DNA of 64,000 bases from Cutaneotrichosporon cavernicola (taxonomy: Eukaryota; Basidiomycota; Tremellomycetes; Trichosporonales; Trichosporonaceae), in contig NC_083394.1 of assembly GCF_030864355.1 (NCBI RefSeq), forward strand, positions 2,914,001-2,978,000, in the 5' to 3' direction. Under the pieces are notes generated by a model, which was not told where the DNA came from, searched no databases, and saw only the letters and a program-made list of their open reading frames with translations. The position numbers and the translations under genes were made by a program. Below are positions 34,795 to 46,500 of this stretch, in pieces (within the stretch, counting starts at the first letter, position 1; each line of letters opens with the position of its first letter).

Positions 34795-35741
34795 ATGGCC
34801 CAAGAACACGCCCTCTACGTCCTTATGGACTCAAACCTCCCAACCGGCGGCTTTGTAGCCTCATCCGGATTGGAGAGTTACGCGAAACACGGCTTCCTAA
34901 CCCCTTCCCGACCCTACAACGTTGCCGACGCGCCAGATATCCGTTCCTCGCGCGTTGCTCCGGGTCGGGAATGGGGTACGCGGGCTCCGCAGAGCGGTGC
35001 GACTTTAGGGCCGAGTAAGGCTGCTCCGGCAATGGCAGAATTCGCCGCGGCCGAAGTGGAAAACTTCCAGGCGAGCACCGGGTGGTATCTCCGGCAATCA
35101 TGGGAGATTACGCGGCGCGCCTTATCCCAAGATGCGGGTGAGGAGGGGGGGATCGTGGAGCTTGTCCAGTTGGATGAAGCGCACGAAGCGACGCTGTTGA
35201 GCCACGTCGCGAGGCGCGCGAGTAAGGCCCAAGGAATCGCGCTGCTCACCCTCCACTCGAGGGGGTTAGGACCTCCGCCCGGCACCGAAGCGGATGGGGA
35301 TGGGAGGGAGGCGCACCTGGTGGCGGCGTATAAGCGAGCAGTGAGGCGGGGTGCCCCTGGTCATTTGGCGGTGTGTTTCGGTACCGTGTGCGCGGCGTTG
35401 GGTATCGATCTCGGTGAGCCCCTTCGTTATGGGTTGCTGATTCAGACACGACACTGCACTTGTACCTTTTTACACATGCGCGGTCGCTCCTCTCGTCGGC
35501 GGTGCGGCTTAATATCGTCGGGCCCTATTTGTCCACGCAGCTACTTGCCCATCCCCTGCGCCTGACGATAGAGCGGGCCATGACAAGTCGCGTTACTGAG
35601 GTTCCGGACCAGGGAGGAGATGGGGGGGAGGGTTGGGAGTGGGCGGAGGAGGCGGAGAGTGGACCAGCGACGACTTGGCCGCTAGGGGAGATCTTGGCTG
35701 CGAGACATGATTTGCAGCATTCGCGCATCTTCAACTCGTAG
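34795..35741 (+). CDS. URE6: Urease accessory protein UreF
   Basis: Two exons, 34795..35413 and 35446..35741, give 304 aa with a 32-nt intron. The N-terminal motif SNLPTGGFVASSGLESYAKHGFL is the UreF hallmark. HLAVCFGTVCAALGIDL and HLYLFTHARSLLSSAVRLNIVGP follow across the intron, and the end is DLQHSRIFNS. UreF works with UreD and UreG to load nickel into apo-urease in the cytosol. The protein is longer than bacterial UreF because of inserts at about 42-75 and near the C-terminus, as in other fungi. An in-frame ATG at 34723 would add 24 residues without conservation, so the start at 34795 is preferred. The Cryptococcus name URE6 is used by family. Confidence 0.93.
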
Positions 35742-37230
35742 CCTTAGTACATATGCATATCATAGTCACGCGAGGATGGTATAGCATAACATCAAGCCAG
35801 GCGGAGGTAGTGACAATGTAGAGGCGTTGGGTGAGCGATGGCTCCCGAGAACTCTTCAAGTACACTCCAAGAGAGCGTGAAAGGTCGGGACAGGCTTTCT
35901 GATGTCTCTGATTCCCCCAAAGTAGATTCCATGGCATTAGACAGACCAGGCGGTCAAGGTGAGACGGAGGTTCGTCCAAATGTGTCGGTGGGGTGGGTTG
36001 CCTCGACAACTCCTTCCACGCACTGTAGAGGCGCTTCTATGGCTCAGCTCCTGGCATGATACCTCTCCAACGACGCCTTTTATTGAGTGTGCGAAAGCTC
36101 ATTCCAGCGCCTTTCGACCTCCCGGATCTACGGGAATCCTCACAGCATACATACGGCGAAACATGTTCCCTCCCAGATGTGACGCCAGTTGTGCCCATCT
36201 CCCGTGTGCGTGTGGCACCTCACCGAAATTCTTAATGTCGACGAATACACCCATACTAATATCCATTGTACTATGGGAGAGTCGCTGTGATAGGTCTAAT
36301 CGCGTAGGACGAATGGAAAGAACCGACGATACGTTAATTGCTTCTAGAAGCTGTGAGCTTTTGGTGGATTGCCTCTCGATGTAGCTGTGGGCATTTGGTG
36401 GATTGCCTCCGGACCTCGCTGTGGGCATCAGGGGAGTGGTGAAGGAGCCGCGACCCGCAGGTACTCGCACGCCCGTCGTCCGAACCACGTCCGCAAGTCT
36501 GGTAACATGACATGACCAGAAATGGGGTTACTGAAAACGGCAGCTCCACATGCCTGACACTCAAGGCTGCGTCGCCTGGATTAGGTTGGGAATTGTGAGA
36601 GCGGTATGCGGAAGCTATTAGTTGCCAGAAATGGAGTTGGGAGCTGATGTCAGCTGCTGGCCATTGAGTATGGGGTCAGTACGGGGTCAGGCACGGGGCA
36701 TGTGTTCCTGCCATGTGTCCGTGTGTGGTTCATTCCGATGAGACATTCAGTGGCTGAGGCGTGTGATCCTGACGTTGGCGTGATCGTCCATGGGACGACA
36801 TTGTTCATAATGAGCTGATTGATGATGAGACGTCATGGACACAGAGAGCAGAGGGTTGACAAGGTGGGAAGCCTGTGCCTGCGTTTCTATTGATGTGGGA
36901 AGGGCGCGACCAATTGCTGCGCTGGCCGGCCTCTGGCCTCCGAAGCGTCCCTGGCCCGCCATTCAACCCCACTCGCCCTTGCCAGCTGCTATAATGACAA
37001 GTGCATACAGCAGGCGCCCAGTCAATGCTAGTCTACGAATGGCGGAAGTTACAATGTTCGTGGAAGTCGTAGGAGGTGATCATGCTAATGTACTAAGTGT
37101 CCGGTTGGGGCTGCGTTATGCGCGAGCATGGTATTAGGGGTGGCCGTTGGGGCGTGTTTGGAGAGTGCAACAGGCACCATGCGATGAATGACAAGATGAG
37201 GTAGAGGCAAGATACGGTGATGTGATGGGA
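35742..37230. other. Intergenic, 1.5 kb
   Basis: No gene is recognised. It contains a perfectly spaced 34-bp tandem duplication at 36361-36428. Confidence 0.5.
36361..36428 (+). repeat. Two-copy 34-bp tandem repeat
   Basis: Two adjacent 34-base units both start TTGGTGGATTGCCTC and end GCTGTGGGCAT, and differ at a few central bases. Confidence 0.85.
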
Positions 37231-39759
37231 TTAAGCGACAGGGCGCTCGCGGCGACGGCCAGTGTTTGGCGGAGGCGGCTGGAGGTACATGTGTGGCGTG
37301 TTTCCGTGCGCGAACTGAGGCGCAAACGGCGTCGCGTATACGTGTTGGAGAGGAGCCATCGGCTGCACCGGGAACACCATCGACGCGCGCGGGTGGAGCA
37401 TAGGCGCCATCATGCCGGTGTGCATGGGCGCCATGGGCGACATGCCAGTGTGCATGGGGATCATGCCGGTGTGCATCGGCACCATCGGTGCCATTGCGCC
37501 GCCATACATGCTGTTGTTCATGGCGGACTGGCGGCGTTCGGCGGCTGGCTCGTAGTGCGACAAGGCCCGACGGCGGTCTCCAGGTTGTAAGCGCGGCGAA
37601 GACGGGAGAGAGGCAGCGGGGCGGTTCTTGTTAGGAGTGTCTGGCGGCGTACGCTGCTTGCTCGAGTGCCCCGCCGAAGGGCGCTGGGAAGCAGCATTCG
37701 CCGCAAGCGTCTGGCTCGACGCACGCCTGTTGAGTGAGGCGACATGAGCGTCGGCAGATAAGGTCATTGACGAGACACGCTTGGACGGCTGGGGCCGCCT
37801 CAAGTCGTGAACCGACTTGGAATACTGTGTGCGCCGCTTCTCCTGTTCCTCGAGGATCATGGTGCTAACGCGCCGCTGGTCGGTCACGGCCTTGCGCTGG
37901 ACGTGGTTCATGTTGCCCTCATGGCGGCGGTCGCGGCTGGCAGTAACCAACTCGAGGGCAGTGTTGGAGTCAATGACGCGCGACTGGCGGGAGCGAGCCG
38001 AGCCTGTGGCAACCGCAGGTGCCGTCTGGGTGCGCGTGATCTGCGGACGAGCGGGCGCAGGGCCTTCTGGAGGGACCAAGTCCGAGTCGCCCTCGTCGTC
38101 TGAGCTGTCGTCCCATGTCGACGGCTTGGGGCGCGCATTGCGGAACGATGACGTAGGAGGCGCGGACGCGCGAGCTGGTGGGGAAGCCTTGGTTGCAGGC
38201 GAGGGCGCTGCGGCCAGAGCTGGTGCTGACGCCTTAGGCAACGGCTTAAGGGACTGTCTCGCACTCTCAGCGGTCGTCACCATGACCACTGGCGCCGCCG
38301 ACAGCGACGATCGTGGCTGTCTCGCTGACGATTTCGGGCGCACAGTGTAGTTACGTGGCGGCCGCTCCTCCGTGTCGGCGAGCGCGAGAATGTAGTCTGA
38401 GAAGTCGAGGTCCCAAACGCCAAAGCCAGGACGTGCCATTGACACCTCCTCGACATAGTCATCTGCGTAGTAGACGACATTGCGCTCCTCAAATGGCCGA
38501 CGGGCAACAAAGTCGCGCACGCCCCGGGCACGGCTCCCACGGTGTGGCGTTCTCCGCTGCACGTTGAGGAGCCCTGTGGGACGCTCGCCAGCATCGATGC
38601 GCTGGATAACGTCACGAAGACCAAGGGCGACGCGCAGCCCAGGCTGTGCTGGGAGAGGCTCAGACCGCCGAACAACGTTCACCGACTGTGGGTAGACGCG
38701 TCTGCTGGAAGGGATTGCGAATGCAACCTCGTTCGGGAGGTGGGCTGACTGGCGCTCGAGCACAGGCGCAAGGGGGTGGGGCGAGGGCAGGCGCAAGGAA
38801 CCGAGTTTGATTAGCGAAAGGCGGCGCAGTTGTTGTGCAGAGCGGGCAAGATCGCTATCGGGTATGGCCGGCCCAGTGACGTCCTCCTCTGGGATTAGGT
38901 CGATCACGCTGGCACGGGGCGACTCGAGGAGTGTGGTGCCAGCCTCTCCGCTGCGGAGTCCGAGGAACGATGTGCGACGACCGCCGAGCCAGTCGCGCCA
39001 GCTCGTGCGGTTGTTCTTGCGCTGCAGCTGATCCTCCTGGCGCTGCTGGTCTTCTTGGAGAGCAGCGGCAAGGCGCGCCGTTACATCCGTGGACGACGAG
39101 TTCCAGTTGGTGGGTGTCTGCAGGCCGTCGCATGAGTCCTCAGATGAGCTTCCTGACAGGCTGTACATGGACCGCCTGTCAGGTGGCTGGAGTTGGGGCG
39201 CCTCGAACGGCACCTCCTCGGGCGTTGTTGGTGCGGTATCGGGCGTGTCCGACTCGGGGGTAAGAAGACGGTTGCTGCTCTTTCTGTTGGCACCCATGAA
39301 CGCGCGGAAACTCTTGCCGCCAGCGGCCGTAGACATGGGCCGCCGAGGAGGAGAAGGCCCTGGCGTCGAGGCTTCCGACTGGTCGTCGTCGTCGTCTTCA
39401 TCCTCCTCGGCAGTGGCGCTCAATGGCGGGTTCGAAGCTAGTGGCGAGGGGCGCCGAAGCATCGACATGCGGTTGTTTGGCGCATCCGACTTTTTAGGCT
39501 TGTCGTTGTCATTCACGAGGAGGGCCTCGCCAGGGAACGGGGAGCCGTTGAGGAACTCCCATGGCACATCGGAAGGATGGAGGAGGAATGTGTCGAGGTT
39601 AAATGGGTCTCTCGAGTGGCCAAGGGTTGGGAAAGGAGAGTAAGTCTCGAGTATGTTGACGGTCGTCGTAGGCCGCAGGTCAAAGTCGAGTCTGAGCGAC
39701 CCCTGCTTGAATGCTGGGCCGAGGGCTGGTGGAGAGCGCGGAGAGTCGACAGTAGCCAT
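37231..39759 (-). CDS. Large low-complexity protein with MHTGM repeats, unknown function
   Basis: A single exon of 842 aa, one of the few intronless genes here. The start at ATG 39759 is chosen because the frame upstream lacks conserved character. Most of the protein is Ser/Pro/Arg-rich and likely disordered, with an acidic run (EEDEDDDDD) at about 118-126. A more ordered central part (FGVWDLDFSDYILAL, with RNVVYYADDY before it) may be a short conserved motif. The C-terminus is Met/Pro-rich with MVPMHTGMIPMHTGM-type repeats (four MHTG units). I recognise no domain. It could be a cytoskeletal or signalling scaffold, but this is a guess from composition only. Confidence 0.75.
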   Translation of the reverse strand: MATVDSPRSPPALGPAFKQGSLRLDFDLRPTTTVNILETYSPFPTLGHSRDPFNLDTFLLHPSDVPWEFLNGSPFPGEALLVNDNDKPKKSDAPNNRMSMLRRPSPLASNPPLSATAEEDEDDDDDQSEASTPGPSPPRRPMSTAAGGKSFRAFMGANRKSSNRLLTPESDTPDTAPTTPEEVPFEAPQLQPPDRRSMYSLSGSSSEDSCDGLQTPTNWNSSSTDVTARLAAALQEDQQRQEDQLQRKNNRTSWRDWLGGRRTSFLGLRSGEAGTTLLESPRASVIDLIPEEDVTGPAIPDSDLARSAQQLRRLSLIKLGSLRLPSPHPLAPVLERQSAHLPNEVAFAIPSSRRVYPQSVNVVRRSEPLPAQPGLRVALGLRDVIQRIDAGERPTGLLNVQRRTPHRGSRARGVRDFVARRPFEERNVVYYADDYVEEVSMARPGFGVWDLDFSDYILALADTEERPPRNYTVRPKSSARQPRSSLSAAPVVMVTTAESARQSLKPLPKASAPALAAAPSPATKASPPARASAPPTSSFRNARPKPSTWDDSSDDEGDSDLVPPEGPAPARPQITRTQTAPAVATGSARSRQSRVIDSNTALELVTASRDRRHEGNMNHVQRKAVTDQRRVSTMILEEQEKRRTQYSKSVHDLRRPQPSKRVSSMTLSADAHVASLNRRASSQTLAANAASQRPSAGHSSKQRTPPDTPNKNRPAASLPSSPRLQPGDRRRALSHYEPAAERRQSAMNNSMYGGAMAPMVPMHTGMIPMHTGMSPMAPMHTGMMAPMLHPRASMVFPVQPMAPLQHVYATPFAPQFAHGNTPHMYLQPPPPNTGRRRERPVA

Positions 39760-42700
39760 ATTGAAACGAGAGTGGGTGGTGGGAGGGTGTGTCAAGTCTG
39801 CTTGGCTTTCTGGCAAAGCTACCGCACACGGGCCGCCTGGAGTCGAGGACCAAACGACAGGGCAAAGTTGCAGATGCTGCAGTGTCAGCAGGCCGACAGC
39901 GCCAAAGAACATGCGAAATGAGTGGAAGCGAGATAGGTGGCTGGAAATGTGAGATGGGAGAAGAAGGGAAGCCAGTAAGAGATTGGCTGAGGATGGGCCG
40001 ACGGCGAGCGCGAGCAGCACAGTCCTTTTGCTTGATGGCGAGCTCTAGGGATGGGTTGAATGGGTGGAGGGAGGCGGCGCCCGCCCAGGTTCAAGGTAAC
40101 GCACGAGCCCTGGAGAGGTGGGGATGTCGACTTACTGGGGTGATTGACCAGTGGGCAATGCAGAAGAGAGCAGTGCGTCAAGGATGACTATTTCAAGCTG
40201 CTTTGGATGATTTTGAATGCTACTGCTCTGATCGCCTGGACGCTGTGGGTGACTGGGAGCGAGACGCGGGGACTGGTATCCCACAAGGGCGAATGGTGCT
40301 GGCGCTACGCAAAGTTCCGTGTGCAGCCCTGCCGTGTGTGGTTGGCTGACTATGCACTTGATGCGCAGCACGGCCTAAGAAGAGTTAGCATGTGTGCTCT
40401 AGTGGTCGACGTGTAGCGTGTATGCGAATAGAGGATTTGCGTGACGAGTGCTGTGTGCAACCATCTCACTGCTCACTGCTCACTGCTCACTGCTCACTAA
40501 TACACTGTATAATATCTCTTGTATGCAGTGTATAGTGTATAGTGTTTACAGTCCTTGTGTGATCCGTCTCCTTTGGGTCCAATTCATTTGGGTTCTGATC
40601 GGACCAAAAGAAGCAATGACTGTCGGTTGAGTGGCTAAAGTGGAATGCCTCAACTCAACTTGAAGACAGGTCCAGCCACAAGACCAGCCGTTGTCGTCAT
40701 CAAAGACAACCTTGCCACTCGGCTTCTGGCCCAAGTTCTGCACAGTCCTACACCACTCTCCGTGATTGCCCGCTGCTTCTTTACGCCTGTTCACAACAAC
40801 CCTAAAGGGGCAACGGGGGAAGGAGATCCACAACTCAGGCCGTCTGGCCTGAGATCGGCGGTGCACTGTGATCGACCTTCAACCTCAACCTCTTTCCAGT
40901 CTCCTCCATTCTCCCGGCCACCACATAGATCCTCAAGTTCCAACCCACATTCCAGGGCCCAGCTCCGACCACGCTTGGCGCCACCACCCGATGACCGCCC
41001 CGAACTCTGCTCCCAACTCACAGTAGTCCGTGTGTACCGAGAACGGTTGAGCTCAAATTGCGAGCCTCAGATCCAAAGATGCAGCGATAGCAGTCAGAGT
41101 GCTAGCTAGAACGCTGCAGGTTGAGGAAGATGGTGACAGCCAAGATGTCGCGACCAGGAGTGAGTGGGAGGATTGTGTTGTGAGGTTCAGTCTGTGCGGT
41201 GATGGGCAGTGTGGTGCCGTAGTGGGTGGGGGTTATGGAATTCGGTCGACGTGGGCCGGGTTCGGTGTTTTTCGGTGGAATCGTATCAAGAGTGACCGAG
41301 TCCGTGTGAAGAGGAAAGAAGAGATGTACGAAAGGCGTGGAGGTTGAACAAAAGCTGGCAAGCTAGAGATGTGATGGGCGACGGTGCAAAGAAAGCGGGT
41401 GATCCAGCTAGGTGAGCCAGAAGGGGAAGGTGATTAGATGAAACGCTGTAACTGGGGCGTTGAGATGGCCTCGGGACGCCGGGAAGTTGAAGCTCGAGCA
41501 AATGTTTCTAGTGTGTCGCCTTGTTTGTAAATGTCGATGCCAGAGATGTATGTGCTTGGGGTGTAGGTTGATGTGGGTTGCTTGTAATGTCAATGTCGAG
41601 GAAAAGTGGAACGACAAAGAGCGAACGTTGCTAAGGAAAGTGGTTGAATGGCTTGGCTGATCCAGCTGTGCACTGTGCAACCAGCTACAAGCTACCAGCT
41701 ACCAGCTACCGGATCACTTTGAACCCTGGCATGCCTGTGAGTGCAGATGCCTGACAACTTGACGTACGTAGAGCCGGCGGCGGCAGCCACCGGAAGCCTC
41801 CTGACCCAGATCACCCTCTCCTGGCAGATGGCCGATCCGTTGGACCGCACGACTGACGTCGACCGAGGATCCAAGGATCAAACGAGATGACCTCTGCCAG
41901 TTGCCAGCCGAGAACGGCGTAAAGGGGGCTTGAAGAGCCTGACGGCCTGACGGCTTGACGGCCATTCTCTCTACCTACATGACTACATACCTGTATCCTT
42001 TGAGACCTGACGGCAAGTACGGTAACCGCCACGGCCGCCACCAAACCTATGAAAATAGATTAAACTACATTCCCTACCACCAACCCTGATCCCGCCCTGA
42101 ACACTCTCTTCCACCCTTTCACTTTACCCTGTAGCTCATGCCCTTGTGCCTTCCCTTCCCTTCCTGGCCTGGCTGGTGGCTGCTGGCTGCTGGCCGGTGG
42201 CTGCTTGATGCCGTTCAGCCTTACAAAGTACTGAGCCACTGGAAGGATGCACGAGGACAAGTCATTCCCCACTCGTTAACTGCCTTCAGGTATGATCAGG
42301 TATTCATCCCAGGTCCTCATCCGCCCACGCGGCTCTCCTCTGCCGTACTCTTACTCTTCCCACAGGTTTATATTACCCATCCATCGATGCAATCCAGGTC
42401 GTCGGGACATTATCAACTACAATGCATTTCCAGAACCGACTCGGTCCATCGACCAAGTCTTTTGGTCAGGTAGTGGCCGTTGTGGCTTGTTACCCCTGCA
42501 CTCTGGACCTAGCTATTCGCACGTTGTGGATGGCCGGGGTTGATTAACTTTGTCAATTTCCAGTTGTAGGCTGAGTGCATGCGTGACGGTCACCCATCTA
42601 CTGCATGCTTTGGGCTTTAATTTCTCCAAGTGAGGGGTGCGGGAACGGGTGTCACCAGGGTAGCTAGACATACCGGTTGGGCATCCAGTCAGAGCATTTC

Positions 42701-44073
42701 TTGGTCGATTGAGGATGCCTGAAAGGCCTGAAACGAGGTTGCATGTTGCGCACGTTGCAGAACCGGATCTGAAATTCTGTTGCTAAGAGCTCAAGATTTA
42801 GAGATTAGAGAATTCCAGCAAGGACCAATGACTTGATGGAGGTACTGTAAGAGGCTTGAGGGCTTGGGGGAATAGCTCTGGCTGCCAGCGGCCGTGGCCC
42901 ACCGGCCCGGATCCTCTTCGCTCCCGTTCGCTCTCACTCGCTCCCACGTTGCATCATCATCTCTCACACTGACCGTAATGACCCACGCTATGCAATGATT
43001 CCCGAGCTCGAGATACGAGTTCTTTCTCTCTCAATTTCTCTCATTCCCACCAGTATTCTCAGCGATCACCAGAGGCACGGGGTACGGGATACGGGGTAAA
43101 GTTCCCTGTACTCGCTACACCCACCCCCCTCCCCCCTCCCCCCAACAGGATTACATAGGGCGCTCGGCCATGGTCGGCCCTCCCCGAGTTCAGCAACTTG
43201 GCACTGCGGTTCAGCCCCATGCTGGCACTTGTCACCATCTCGCCACATACCCCCAGAAAGCGTCATAACATCCGCAGCATCCTATTCAAGTTCATGGCAG
43301 ATCATACCATAAGTTATGAATAGCACAAGTCTGATACTCAAGGAGGCTAGACAGTTGTGCAATTTCGAAAGTGATCGCGCAGTCGAGTGCGGCAAGGTGA
43401 AAATCCAGGGAAGTCGGGTTTGGACAGTTTGCCCTACACTCAACCCGGGACCTGAGTTGGCCCATCGCGTAAGCCGGACCAGGCAATACTAGAAACCTTG
43501 CTGGCGGAAGAAAACCATACGCGTCTTGGCATTGGTAACCTCCGTTCATCATCAGGGGCTGGTTAATGGGTTGTGGCCTAGACCAGGGCAGATCCAACCT
43601 CGGCACTTTGGCACACTTGGAAACGTCACGGTGTAATAAAGTGTGACAGTGCAAGGGCAAGTTACCTTTAAACCAATTGGCTTGCAAACGAGCACACCAG
43701 CACATTACTGCAGCGCGTCACTATTCCTGCTCCTCCATCACCATCGGACAAGGTACGCGTCGACATGGTCCAACGCGGTAGGTGAGCCAATCTTTATAAG
43801 TACTTAGGGGAAGGGGATGTAACGAGTGACCTGCCTCTATGTATAAACCTGAACATGGCTGGGCCAAGGCCGCAACGGTCCCCGATGACGCGCTTGTCCC
43901 AGGTTAGCTCCGGGTGGTTGCTACGCAGCTTGATTCTCGACCCAAGGTGACACCATCACCTCGGTGGCAATGGTACCGCCGACGCACACGTTTCCAAGCT
44001 CCTCGCCCAGGTTGTACACGTGGTGGGATCTCCACGTGTACTGCTGCTATATTCAATTCACTTTTGCGTCCAG
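39760..44073. other. Gene-poor stretch, 4.3 kb
   Basis: No protein-coding gene or tRNA could be supported on either strand, although the genes around it are spaced at 0.1-2 kb. Short ORFs lack domains and consistent splicing. It contains simple repeats: CTCACTG units at 40465, AGCTACC units near 41690, GACGGCCTGACGG units near 41940, and C-rich runs near 43125. Confidence 0.5.
40465..40498 (+). repeat. CTCACTG tandem repeat, five units
   Basis: Four exact seven-base units and one ending CTCACTA. Confidence 0.85.
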
Positions 44074-44592
44074 CTAATTGAATTGCTGTCTACGCCTCAG
44101 GATACCCATCACGATGGCACAGCAAACCCCAAAAAACCACACACAAACAGAGAGCACAGCAATCACAATCCCACCCACAGCCACGAGGGCGAGTGCGCAT
44201 CCGCCGGCAGCCGCATGTGCAATCTCCCACGCGATCCCGTGTCCGACGGCTTCGGTGCCAATGCGGATCGTGCCTTGGCAGTGGGTCGGTGAGGCGCTCC
44301 ATTCTTCGAGGGTGTATGTCACGGCGTTGGCACGGGGCGCGTTGGTGCGTTCATGCATGCGGAACGGGGGCATGGTCGCACGGAGGTGTGTGATGTGGTC
44401 ATGCGCGCGCTCTTTCCCGAGTACGGGCATGGTCTCCAGCTCGGCGTGGAGGTGTGCGATGTGGTCGTGCTCGCGGTCAAGTGCTTGTCCGTTCGCGTTT
44501 CCAGTTCGAGCCGTTTGGATGACCGAGGCTGGATACGCATCCGTCTCCTCTCCATCCATCAAGTCGAACTGCATCAGCGCGGCCAGGGGCAT
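44074..44592 (-). CDS. Possible small membrane protein
   Basis: A single-exon ORF of 172 aa. The first ATG is at 44592. The frame extends further upstream only through non-ATG codons. The N-terminal half contains two related His-rich segments (EHDHIAHLHAELETMPVL and AHDHITHLRATMPPF), which suggests internal duplication. The C-terminal half has a long hydrophobic stretch (ALVAVGGIVIAVLSVCVWFF, then CCAIVMGIL) followed by RRRQ, as in a C-terminally anchored protein. I recognise no family. It could be an orphan gene in a decaying region. Confidence 0.4.
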   Translation of the reverse strand: MPLAALMQFDLMDGEETDAYPASVIQTARTGNANGQALDREHDHIAHLHAELETMPVLGKERAHDHITHLRATMPPFRMHERTNAPRANAVTYTLEEWSASPTHCQGTIRIGTEAVGHGIAWEIAHAAAGGCALALVAVGGIVIAVLSVCVWFFGVCCAIVMGILRRRQQFN

Positions 44593-45469
44593 ATTCACTG
44601 TATGCACTGTACGCCTTCTGAAAAGCTCGCGGGTCACCAGACTTGGCGTGGGTGTTGCCTTGATTCAGCTAATCCGGACTTGTCAACCGGGACACGCAAC
44701 CTCTAACCGTCCCTAAGTGAAGACGGGACGACCTGGGCCATGTGCGCTGAAGGGCCATCCTCTTATTCGAGGTGCTGGAGAACCTCCCGCTGGTCCTCGA
44801 ACACCCTCAAAGGCTGTACTCACCATGTTGTGCTGCCGTAGGACGAGGCAGCTGTTGTCGTCCGGGATATGTGATAGAGAGCAGCCGACGCGGTATTGGT
44901 CTCGGTACACGGTCTCTGATGAGCCTGCTGATGTGGTCTCGACTCGATGTCTCTCATCGGATCTGGTGAGCTAGTGACTAGTGGCGGCCAGCGCCGGCCA
45001 AACTGCCAAGTGGAGCATATGAGTCCACTGGATCTCATCAATCGGTCCCAGCTAACACTCAGGCCGCCAACCTTCTCTAACTTGTCCTTCACTCTACCCA
45101 CTCAACAATAAACGTGGACAACTCACAGCCTACCTTGGCAGGCTTCTGGACCGTGAGCCAAACGAGGCGCGGACGGCCGGTTAACCGCCACACCGCGTTC
45201 CAAAGGTCCAACGCGACCGAGGGGCAGGACGCCACCCATATCTTGGAGTGCGGACGCGATGCTGCGCTCCAGTATCTGCGAACGTTGCAGACCCGCCACC
45301 TCGAGAGCCAGCTCCAACAGTCAGCGGACCAGAGTACGTCATACATGACCGAAGAACGCTACGATTGCTGGAACGTGGCTGCATAGCATATGGCGTCCCT
45401 CTGCCGTCGGGAAATGCTGGCTTGCGTTGCTAGGCCGAGATACGAAACTGACGGCGAGGCAATTTCGGA
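44593..45469. other. Intergenic or decayed sequence
   Basis: No intact gene. Some frames near 45110-45390 look faintly coding and could be the upstream end of the relic that follows. Confidence 0.35.
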
Positions 45470-46500
45470 GCGGCTGGGGACCGGGATATCCAGCAACGCA
45501 TGGCTGCGCGCAAAGAGGAGATCAATGCCAGAGTCCTCGACAGGAGAGCGCCCAGGGCAAATGAAGAACTGCCTGTACATTATGACCGACCGACTCCATC
45601 GAACCGCGGATGAATAGTACCAGGCGGAAACGCTCATCCCAATTCTCTCATCTCCTCGGCGGTCGGAGCGTATTCCATTTCAGCCGATGAGCTTGCGTAT
45701 ATGAAGCGCGATGAGTCCCAGCCCGCGCAGGTGTGGCAGCCTGCGTTCAACTCCCGCATTCCACCCGAAGACTCTGGCACGTCGGCCCTAGCGTACCCTT
45801 TAGACCTGGGAAGCAGCGTTCACGCGACATGAAGACCTGGAGGTGCGAGAATGGGAGGATCCACGCATTCACGTTTCGCAGGCCGAATTTCCATCCATCC
45901 CGTTCCCACCCTCTCCGAGAATATGTCGCCTAGTCAAACGAGGACAACGCCACCAATTTCGGCTTGGCGGACGACGACTTCCGCGACCGCGAGACAAAAC
46001 TAATCCAAGGTGCCGAAATGCGGACGCGAGACGCCTCCATCGCCTGTATGAGGAGCAAGTGGCGACGAACAAGAAGCTCGAGAGGCGACTGGGCTCGGCA
46101 GAGATTCCACTCGCCGACGAGGAGGCGACTGGCGTGCCTGAAGCTCAAGAGATGATGGAAGAATCGGAGGAGTGGACGGAGAGAGAGCTGAATGGTGGAG
46201 TTGGAGACGCAGTATCAGATGTTCACCCTGTCCAACGACGGGGAGGTTGACGAGACGGATGAGAATGTGGGAGTGGATGGGAAGGCGGAGATGGATGAGA
46301 AGGCGGAGATGGATGAGAAGGCGGAGATCGAGGTGGGAATGGAGGCGTTGATAGAGGTATTGCAGAGGGAACTGGAGGGGCCCGCGGAGAGTGGGGATAG
46401 CATGGAGGACAGCACAGCCAGAACGTGGTGGAGGGTGAGGATGAGAGCCGGTGACCTCCTCTCAGCACCGAGACAGGTGGAGCCGGACTTTGATTGCCCG
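45470..46500 (+). pseudogene. Relic of an unknown coiled-coil protein gene, broken by frameshifts
   Basis: Coding-like pieces follow each other in changing frames. DIQQRMAARKEEINARVLD (frame 2, 45485) hits a TGA at about 45609, and the same frame continues with SADELAYMKRDESQ. It then moves to EDLEVREWEDPRIHV (frame 0, 45831), then NATNFGLADDDFRDRETK (frame 1), then RRLHRLYEEQVATNKKLERRL (frame 0), then MVELETQYQMF (frame 1, 46192). The frame changes are not bracketed by the CTGAC...AG introns typical of this genome, so decay is likelier than splicing. Composition is charged with heptads. An 18-bp tandem repeat encodes KAEMDE units. The parent protein is not recognised. Confidence 0.35.
46281..46328 (+). 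repeat. 18-bp tandem repeat, about 2.7 copies
   Basis: Unit GAAGGCGGAGATGGATGA, encoding EKAEMD in the frame read at 46192. Confidence 0.85.

Noticed and set aside
40645..41109. 154-aa plus-strand ORF in the gene-poor stretch
   Set aside because: Low-complexity Ser/Pro composition, no domain, no splice pattern and no promoter feature.
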